A program made the translations under genes and the position numbers. Positions 53,597-60,400 of a DNA stretch of 64,000 nt are shown in pieces (the stretch's first letter is position 1; each line of letters starts with the position of its first letter). The DNA comes from an uncultured Eubacterium sp. (GTDB lineage Bacteria > Bacillota > Clostridia > Lachnospirales > Lachnospiraceae): NCBI GenBank assembly GCA_910577225.1, contig CAJTMV010000017.1, forward strand, positions 14,498 through 78,497, given 5' to 3'. The notes beneath the pieces are model-generated. The model was given only the letters and a program-made list of their open reading frames with translations, was not told the DNA's origin and searched no databases.

Positions 53597-54368
53597 TATT
53601 CCTCCCAGCATTATACGCTGCTTTAATCACTGCATTCACATATATTTCAGAACCATATTCAGGCATATATTTCACTAATCTGTCCAGTCCGTCCAAAACA
53701 CGGTTATTCAATATGCCATACTTCTGCATTTGTTCCATTTGATTATGTGTAAATGGTTTACAAAAATAAGAGCCTTTGTCCAATACACTAAAACCACAAT
53801 TAACAATCAGCTTTTCCAGTGTCTTTAAATCAAATACAGAAAATTGTTGAAACACTTTATTGCTTTGTGATAACTCATGAACATCAGCTATTAAACCCAT
53901 TTCATAAGCCAAAAGCCTGTGCAATGAAAATGCATTTGGTACATTTGTATGAAAAATGGTATTTTCAGCACAAACAGCTTTAATACATTCGACTAAACAT
54001 TGAGGAGATTCAACTTCGTGTAATAGTCCCGAACACAATATCATATCAAATGATTCTGACAATTCTTTATATACTTCTTCAAACGATTCACTAATTACTA
54101 CTACTTTAGTGGCTAAACCCATCAAATCAGCGTTTTTCTTTGCATATTCTGCAAATTCTTTAGCGGGTTCTACAATTATAACTTTATCTATTGTAGCCAT
54201 ATTAACATGCTTGAATATAGGTTCCATCCCACATCCAATTTCCAATATTTTTTTGGATTTATATTGTTCTATTATTTGCGTAACTTTTTTTCTCCTGTAT
54301 TTCACCTGAACATTCTGCTCAAACAAATTCTCTTTATAGTTTCTAGCGTATCTTTCAATATCCCTCAT
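53586..54368 (-). CDS. Class I SAM-dependent methyltransferase
   Basis: A 260-residue protein with motif I KKILEIGCGMEPIFKHV, VIIVEPAKEFAEYAKKNAD and FDMILCSGLLHEVESPQCLV, a Methyltransf_11/23-like pattern. The N-terminal 35 residues are basic and helical. It lies between the FemAB-like gene and the SGNH-like gene in a tight operon. Target unknown; a glycan O- or N-methyl group is likely. Confidence 0.75.
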   Translation of the reverse strand: MRDIERYARNYKENLFEQNVQVKYRRKKVTQIIEQYKSKKILEIGCGMEPIFKHVNMATIDKVIIVEPAKEFAEYAKKNADLMGLATKVVVISESFEEVYKELSESFDMILCSGLLHEVESPQCLVECIKAVCAENTIFHTNVPNAFSLHRLLAYEMGLIADVHELSQSNKVFQQFSVFDLKTLEKLIVNCGFSVLDKGSYFCKPFTHNQMEQMQKYGILNNRVLDGLDRLVKYMPEYGSEIYVNAVIKAAYNAGRNNEN

Positions 54369-54380
54369 ATTAAATTTCCC

Positions 54381-55391
54381 TCATTCAGTCAATATTTTGA
54401 AATATACTGCATTCAAAAAATACTCGCTCCCATAACTCTCTTTATTTCTAATAAGACCCATATTTAACTTTTTTCCACACTCCTCTGTAGAAATCCCCCA
54501 TGTAAGTTTACTAAAGCCTTTCTTCTTTGCCTGCATAATAATTTTGTAGTACAAATATGTAATCGGACTATAATCTCTTTTTACAAACGGATTATATGAC
54601 AAATTTTGAGCATGTAATATTTTTGTTCTTTCAAATACAAACATCATTCCTGCTGCTAATAACTGATTCTTTTTTCCAACCCCATAAAAGAGTGTCTGAT
54701 TTTTTAACCTGTCTTGATGGAATTCTAATATTTCATCAAGACTATGGATAGGTTTTACTCCATACTTGTATAAGTTCACTTTTAATAGCTGATAAAATTG
54801 TGTTAACTCCTCATTAGTATCCAATTTATGAAACCATAAATTATTATCTTCACATTTATCTATATTTCTTTTTTTATTTCTGTCAATTTTCTTTCTTATC
54901 TCAGTATCATCACATTCCAAATCAACATAAGTATTTAAATCAACATAAGAGAAATAACCATAATATCTCAGCATATATTCAAATAACGAAACTGTTGACT
55001 TACAGTATATATCCGGTGTCAATCTCATAATTATCTTGTTAATTCCTTTATCCCTAAGATAATGTTCTACAACCTCTACCAATTTCATTATGTCCTGAGC
55101 TCTATAAATTTCTCTGCTAAATACTATTCCACCATAGGTGCTTCCCTTATGTGAATAAAAAACATTTTTTCCATCTTCATGAATCAAACACGCCGGGCAA
55201 ACTGCTACCAACTTATTTTTTTTATATATTTCAAGTGACATATCCTCAAATTTACCTGCTTTATGGTAATTCAAAAAATTTCGTGTGTGCAGGAATGTAC
55301 CATTAAGAGAATTATTCATTACAAATTCATCCCATTGTCTTATATGAAGATCCGAAAAAAGCTCAACCATCCATATGGAATTATTGTCCAT
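54381..55391 (-). CDS. FemAB/GNAT-fold acyltransferase-like protein
   Basis: About 336 residues. The start is the ATG at 55391, overlapping the stop of the FdtA-like gene as TAATG. The two-half GNAT pattern of FemAB/BioF2-like proteins is seen: VVEHYLRDKGINKIIMRLTP in the first half, IRKKIDRNKKRNIDKC before the second, and LFYGVGKKNQLLAAGMMFV with NLSYNPFVKRDYSPITYLY in the second. Placed directly after an FdtA-like isomerase, it may N-acylate the 3-amino sugar. This is inferred; peptidoglycan bridge synthesis is a less likely alternative. Confidence 0.68.
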   Translation of the reverse strand: MDNNSIWMVELFSDLHIRQWDEFVMNNSLNGTFLHTRNFLNYHKAGKFEDMSLEIYKKNKLVAVCPACLIHEDGKNVFYSHKGSTYGGIVFSREIYRAQDIMKLVEVVEHYLRDKGINKIIMRLTPDIYCKSTVSLFEYMLRYYGYFSYVDLNTYVDLECDDTEIRKKIDRNKKRNIDKCEDNNLWFHKLDTNEELTQFYQLLKVNLYKYGVKPIHSLDEILEFHQDRLKNQTLFYGVGKKNQLLAAGMMFVFERTKILHAQNLSYNPFVKRDYSPITYLYYKIIMQAKKKGFSKLTWGISTEECGKKLNMGLIRNKESYGSEYFLNAVYFKILTE

Positions 55392-55804
55392 TAACTCTCT
55401 TTCCTCCATTCAGAAATATACTTTTTAAATTCACTATAATTCCGAATGTAATCATTCTCACAATAATAATCTGAAGCCAGGACCATCAAAATCGCATTAT
55501 CAGAGAAATCATACATTTCTCTCCATATATTTCCGGATATATATATTCCCTCATATGGCTTATCCAAAATCACTACTTTTTTATCAGTTCCATCATCTAA
55601 CAAAATTTTACAAGATCCCCCTACACACACAAGAATTTGTTCTAAATGCTTATGTGCATGGCAACCCCTATGCATACCTTTTATCGTATTATACATATAA
55701 TATACTCTTTTTATCTGAAATGGCACATCTTTAAATTCCTCCAATGCTACCAACTGTCCTCTTTCATCTCCATGTTGTTGAAACTGATACTTAATAATAT
55801 GCAC
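55391..55804 (-). CDS. fdtA: dTDP-4-keto-6-deoxyglucose 3,4-ketoisomerase (FdtA/QdtA-like)
   Basis: A 137-residue cupin enzyme that moves the keto group from C4 to C3 of a dTDP-6-deoxyhexulose. The family motif is clear: DERGQLVALEEFKDVPFQI, RVYYMYNTIKGMHRGCHAHK (His49, His51) and EQILVCVGGSCKILLDDG. The partner 3-aminotransferase is at 59226. The rmlA/rmlB genes that make the dTDP substrate are not in the window. Whether the product is dTDP-Fuc3N or dTDP-Qui3N cannot be told from sequence alone. Confidence 0.85.
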   Translation of the reverse strand: MHIIKYQFQQHGDERGQLVALEEFKDVPFQIKRVYYMYNTIKGMHRGCHAHKHLEQILVCVGGSCKILLDDGTDKKVVILDKPYEGIYISGNIWREMYDFSDNAILMVLASDYYCENDYIRNYSEFKKYISEWRKES

Positions 55805-55834
55805 AATATTTCCTCCGTTTTCTCAATGTAATAA

Positions 55835-56905
55835 TCAACATTGCCTGTACAAATCCAAAAAAACTTTGGCAACACTTTTTGCATCATGATATATTTCCAC
55901 ATATTTTCTGGATCTCTCCTTTAAATCTCTTAAATTATGATCTTTAATTACATTAGAAATATTCATTTTAATTTCCTGACCAGTATATCCGAGACTTAGC
56001 ACTGGCATATCTTGCAACCATTCTATATCTCTAAACATTTCCGTATTACTATTTCCTGACATAACCACTTTTCCCATTGCCATAGCATATAAAGCATTCA
56101 TTCCATATGTACAACTGTACAATTGGTCGACTACAATATCAACACTCGCTAAATATTTTCTATATTGCTCTATCGGCATCCTGCCTGCAATTTTAAATTC
56201 AGCAATTTTTCCATATTCCTCTTGTAATTGAGTAAATATAGGTCGAAATATTTTTGTTCCTTTAAATCCTTCTCTATTTATGGGATGAAATACTTGTATC
56301 TTCTCATGTTGTTTATTCAAAACCCTATTTTTTCGCGTATCTATCGGCATAGGGATTACCGTATGTAATTTTGTATTATATTCAGTAGCATATTCTTTAT
56401 AAATCCGGTAATATTCCCAAGCCATCGGCACTAAAACATCAGCCCTTTTATAAATCTCCCGTTCATATTTAATTTCATTTGCAGTTTCATACGGACAAGA
56501 ATGTTTTTTTTGATCATATTGCTTGCACATTCTACACAATTCAGAATTCAGAAATTTAAACTTTTTGGCAAACACATAATCACATCCTCCGATTAACTGG
56601 ACTACGACCTTGGCCTTGTCAAGTAATTTAAACACTTGAGAATGATTATAGAAACTAAATGCATTTGGATGCATAATCTGAACAACATCATACTGCTGCA
56701 TTTTGAACAGATTATAATATTCTAAAAATGCATTCTCTATTCTTGCTTTTGAAGTATCACTGTCGATATGCATAAGTATATCACTTGAAAATTGCTTAAA
56801 TCCATCTCCTGTATTTGCTAACGTAACCTGTACCCCTAACGCTTCCAAACCCACCTTAAGATTATTATGTACCCCACTAAATTCTCCAACCAGTAGCACT
56901 TTCAT
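55835..56905 (-). CDS. GT-B-type glycosyltransferase
   Basis: A 356-residue protein with a GT-B architecture: VLLVGEFSGVHNNLKVGLEA, YDVVQIMHPNAFSFYNHSQV, VFHPINREGFKGTKIFRPIF and SCTYGMNALYAMAMGKVVMS. The middle has four cysteines (LCRMCKQYDQKKHSC and nearby) that may bind a metal. Coupled to the radical SAM gene upstream by a 4-base overlap, so the two likely work on the same substrate. Donor unknown. Confidence 0.65.
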   Translation of the reverse strand: MKVLLVGEFSGVHNNLKVGLEALGVQVTLANTGDGFKQFSSDILMHIDSDTSKARIENAFLEYYNLFKMQQYDVVQIMHPNAFSFYNHSQVFKLLDKAKVVVQLIGGCDYVFAKKFKFLNSELCRMCKQYDQKKHSCPYETANEIKYEREIYKRADVLVPMAWEYYRIYKEYATEYNTKLHTVIPMPIDTRKNRVLNKQHEKIQVFHPINREGFKGTKIFRPIFTQLQEEYGKIAEFKIAGRMPIEQYRKYLASVDIVVDQLYSCTYGMNALYAMAMGKVVMSGNSNTEMFRDIEWLQDMPVLSLGYTGQEIKMNISNVIKDHNLRDLKERSRKYVEIYHDAKSVAKVFLDLYRQC

Positions 56906-57834
56906 CTTTTATTACCCATCTGTTCTCCAGGAGTCACTCTTTTTTGACTCTTGTTATTTCCATCACAATAATTGCATGCTGTCACATATGATTTTTTATA
57001 CATATTTTCAATTTGTTTCCGCAACTTGTCTGAGTGACCATCAATAGAAACCCAATCACTTTTGATTGCGCGCGGTATCATTCCAAGTTCACTTCCTCTT
57101 TGTCTTGAACAATACCAAATTTTCCCGTTTTGTATGTATTTACAGTCCTTCATTCCACAGTTTTGATATGTACTAATTAATTCTTGTTCTGTCTTATCCC
57201 TATCATACATCTGTCCCATATCATACCAACGTTGTCTTTTCAGCTCCTCAACAACAATTCCATTTGCTTTTAAAATCGACACAAACGCTTTTCTTCCTGG
57301 AACCACATTCCCATAATTACTAACCCTTACTATCACTTTCGGATTTTTTAATATTTTCAAAATATCTTCTGATAATTTTACAGTACCGTTTGTTATTAAA
57401 CAAACAGTCAAAATCTTTCGCTGATTCGCAAACCAGGAAACTGCTTTATCCAATTGTTTATATAAAAAAATTTCTCCTCCTCCAAGTATTAACGTATGCA
57501 CTTTATCCACCGAAGACAAAACATTATTTACATCACGGATAATCCTATTAAAATCAAAGTCGCATGCATCCTTTCCATACATAGGTATTAAATCTGCACA
57601 ATATTTACAACGCAAACTACACTTTGTCGTCATTGTTACTCCTAAAAACGGCATTTCCAAACGTCTTCTTAACACAATATTTACATAATTAATTATTTTT
57701 GCAATTCTTCTCTTTGTTTTCAGACTATAGCCATGTTTACAATCTTCTTTTACCGACAAATTTCTCGCATCATAACGATTACTATCCCTGTACAAAATTT
57801 TCGCTGTATCTTTTCTTATTCTTCGATTTTTCAT
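56902..57834 (-). CDS. Radical SAM enzyme with Cys-rich C-terminus
   Basis: A 310-residue protein. The cluster-binding CxxxCxxC is at Cys72-Cys76-Cys79 (TMTTKCSLRCKYCADLIP), followed by LILGGGEIFLYKQLDKAV and CLITNGTVKLSEDIL, typical of the radical SAM barrel. Further Cys (CGMKDCKYI, WYCSRQRGSEL, TACNYCDGNN) suggest a SPASM- or twitch-like auxiliary cluster. In a glycan island it may rework a sugar or the acceptor protein; the reaction is unknown to me. It lies between a sulfotransferase and a glycosyltransferase. Confidence 0.8.
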   Translation of the reverse strand: MKNRRIRKDTAKILYRDSNRYDARNLSVKEDCKHGYSLKTKRRIAKIINYVNIVLRRRLEMPFLGVTMTTKCSLRCKYCADLIPMYGKDACDFDFNRIIRDVNNVLSSVDKVHTLILGGGEIFLYKQLDKAVSWFANQRKILTVCLITNGTVKLSEDILKILKNPKVIVRVSNYGNVVPGRKAFVSILKANGIVVEELKRQRWYDMGQMYDRDKTEQELISTYQNCGMKDCKYIQNGKIWYCSRQRGSELGMIPRAIKSDWVSIDGHSDKLRKQIENMYKKSYVTACNYCDGNNKSQKRVTPGEQMGNKR

Positions 57835-57838
57835 TGAA

Positions 57839-58747
57839 CTACCACCATATATCTTCTAAATTGCGACCAGACAAACTCTCCAATAACTTCTTCTCACTTT
57901 GAAAATATTTCTCTAATTTTCTCCTGGTCGTTATATTCACCTTACTCTTATCTTCTATTTTAGTACTCTCTATAAAATCGATCAATCTCTCCTCTACATT
58001 GGTAGTGAAAATCAGCCATTTTATATCAAATCTGTTTTTATGCTCCAATTTCAATTTTCTGTTATAGTATTTCAAATATAAATGAAACTTTTTAAGCAAC
58101 GGATATCTGGGAATAAAATCTGTTATATTAACTTTAATTCCAACATCCGCCCCTGCATCATAATCTATACTAAAAAATTGCAATATTTCACGATAAACAC
58201 TATCTGCATCACGTTTCATATCTTCCAAAAAAATAAATTTAATATTCCTGAAATATTTTTTATACTCATTAATTTGTTTGCTAAAAACATGTCGACATTT
58301 CAATTCTTTCATAGTTTGAGCTGATAAATAGCTTTCAAATGCCTCAGAAAAAGAATGTTTTTTACAAAAATAAATGTCTTTCAAGGGAAATGCTCCTCTT
58401 CTGATTTCAAAACGAAAATGTGAATACAACCAATCAACAGGATTTCTCAATATAAAAATTATAGGTGTATCAGGTGAATAAAATTTGCTTAAACGTGAAG
58501 CTGTACCAGAAACTTCCGAAAGTCCTGGATTCACCTCCACAATTATGTCTTTATTACTCCTCTTTTCAAAATCGTAATAATGCTTTTCATACCATGTAAT
58601 GCCTTTCTCATAAGTTGCTGAGTTTCTAAAAAAATAATTTTCCTTTTCATCTGATACTAAAATATTTTTATGTTGTTTCAATATCATGTAAAGAGATGTC
58701 GTTCCACACTTATAAAAACCTGCCACAAAACAATCTGGTCTTGCCAT
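57839..58747 (-). CDS. Sulfotransferase-family protein
   Basis: About 302 residues from the ATG at 58747, after GAAGGTGG. The PAPS 5' loop is FVAGFYKCGTTSLYMILKQH (Lys13) and the 3' site FILRNPVDWLYSHFRFE. It shares the start, the middle and the final WW with the sulfotransferase at 50565, indicating duplication. The radical SAM gene follows at once. It likely sulfates a glycan or related acceptor in the cytoplasm. Confidence 0.82.
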   Translation of the reverse strand: MARPDCFVAGFYKCGTTSLYMILKQHKNILVSDEKENYFFRNSATYEKGITWYEKHYYDFEKRSNKDIIVEVNPGLSEVSGTASRLSKFYSPDTPIIFILRNPVDWLYSHFRFEIRRGAFPLKDIYFCKKHSFSEAFESYLSAQTMKELKCRHVFSKQINEYKKYFRNIKFIFLEDMKRDADSVYREILQFFSIDYDAGADVGIKVNITDFIPRYPLLKKFHLYLKYYNRKLKLEHKNRFDIKWLIFTTNVEERLIDFIESTKIEDKSKVNITTRRKLEKYFQSEKKLLESLSGRNLEDIWW

Positions 58748-59225
58748 TCTGTCCACCTTCTATATTCACATTAATATTTCTGTATAAAATATTATCATAT
58801 TGTTCCTATAAAAACAACAATATTTCAACTAATAAGCACACTATTACAAGACTTTACATTTACTATATTACTCTTAAACAGTATTCTTTTGTGAAAATAC
58901 TACAAATTTCTTAAATATCGAAAATCTAATTCCATATTACACTTATATTTTTACAGACTTAATATGTTCATATAAGTTCACCAGTCAGGACAAAGATCAC
59001 AATTTGCCCTTGCTAATTGCTATATCTATTTCCACCATAATGTTTTCCATTCTTGGAATCCAGCCATTCACATATCAGGAAAGAAAATCAGTTCAGCTGC
59101 GCTGAATGTACGATCTCTCATAAGTAACCCAATTAAAATCACAAACCTGAGGATGAAACTATATCAATCATGGAATGCACAAAATCATTTTTAATAACGA
59201 GCGATTAGATATTTAAAATCATGCA
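58748..59225. other. 478-base gap, probably containing decayed sequence
   Basis: No intact gene. Minus-strand translation gives short pieces broken by stops (for example MRDRTFSAAELIFFPDM and then QLARANCDLCPDW in a nearby frame), as expected for a degraded gene or mobile element. The part next to the sulfotransferase is strongly AT-rich and could hold its promoter, but no clear boxes are seen. Confidence 0.4.
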
Positions 59226-60341
59226 TTATTCATCGCAATATACATTCTTAGCAAATTGATTGACACATTCAACTACATGCATTGCCTGTTCCTCATTCAT
59301 TCCTGGAAAAACGGGTAAACTTAGTTCTTCTTTGCAAATTTTCTCGGTAACCGGGTAATTGTTTTCATTAAATACTTCTAAATAAGCCTTTTGTCTATAT
59401 ATTGGTATTGGATAATGAATATTTGTTTCAATTCCATTATTTCTAAGATAGCTCTGTAACTCTTCTCTTTTCTTACATAATATTGGAAATATATGATAAA
59501 CATTTTCCTCTCTTTTCATTTTCTTAGGTAAAATATAAAAATTTCTATTTATTTGTTGTTCATAAATCTGCGAAATATTCTTCCTCATTTCATTCCAAGT
59601 ATCCAGGTATTTTAACTTAGTTCTTAAAAATGCAGCTTGTAATTCATCAAGCCTGGAATTAATTCCCTTAAACTCATAAATATATTTTTCCCTTGAACCA
59701 TAATTAGCCATTTTTTTTATTTTATCATACGTCTCTTCACAGTTAGTCACCACGGCTCCCCCATCACCTAATGCACCGAGGTTCTTACCCGGATAAAAAC
59801 TAAATGCCACAGCATCACTTTGATTCACAATCCCTTTACCATGGTAAGTCGCTCCGTGAGCCTGTGCCGCATCCTGGATAACTTTTAGATTAAACTTACC
59901 AGCCAAATATGTAATTCGATCCAAATCAACAATACGCCCATATAAATGAACCGGAATGATCGCTTTTGTCTTTGCAGTAATTTTTTCTTCAATTTTATGA
60001 AGATCTATATTAAAAGTTTCTGGATCTGCATCAATCAAAACAGGAACTGCTCCTATTTGGCTAATTGCTAAAATTGTCGCAATAAAAGTATTTGCACATA
60101 CTATCACTTCACTTCCTTGTCCAATCCCAAAAGCCATTAAACTCAGTTTAATAGCATCCAATCCATTACCAACCCCTACACAATACTTTGCATCACAATA
60201 CCTTGCAAATTCTTCTTCAAACAACCTGCAATTTTTACCCCTAATATAACATTCATTATAAACCGCTTCTTTAAAAGTCTTTTCCAGGTCATTATACAAC
60301 TTCTGATTAACCCATGATAAATCCTGATAGGGAATATACAT
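59226..60341 (-). CDS. dTDP-3-keto-sugar aminotransferase (FdtB/QdtB-like)
   Basis: A 371-residue DegT/DnrJ/EryC1/StrS PLP enzyme. The catalytic Lys186 is in FSFYPGKNLGALGDGGAVVT; VGVGNGLDAIKLSLMAFGIG, VILIDADPETFN-like (PVLIDADPETFNIDL) and VIQDAAQAHGATYHGKGI match the FdtB/QdtB branch, in which GNGLDAI is characteristic. Its substrate would be the product of FdtA at 55391. The ribosome binding site is weak. The sulfotransferase, radical SAM and GT genes separate it from fdtA, suggesting insertion. Confidence 0.83.
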   Translation of the reverse strand: MYIPYQDLSWVNQKLYNDLEKTFKEAVYNECYIRGKNCRLFEEEFARYCDAKYCVGVGNGLDAIKLSLMAFGIGQGSEVIVCANTFIATILAISQIGAVPVLIDADPETFNIDLHKIEEKITAKTKAIIPVHLYGRIVDLDRITYLAGKFNLKVIQDAAQAHGATYHGKGIVNQSDAVAFSFYPGKNLGALGDGGAVVTNCEETYDKIKKMANYGSREKYIYEFKGINSRLDELQAAFLRTKLKYLDTWNEMRKNISQIYEQQINRNFYILPKKMKREENVYHIFPILCKKREELQSYLRNNGIETNIHYPIPIYRQKAYLEVFNENNYPVTEKICKEELSLPVFPGMNEEQAMHVVECVNQFAKNVYCDE

Positions 60342-60400
60342 CGTTCCAAACCGCCTTTCAATAAAAATATGAGCCTAACATTAAAATATCTAAATAAATC

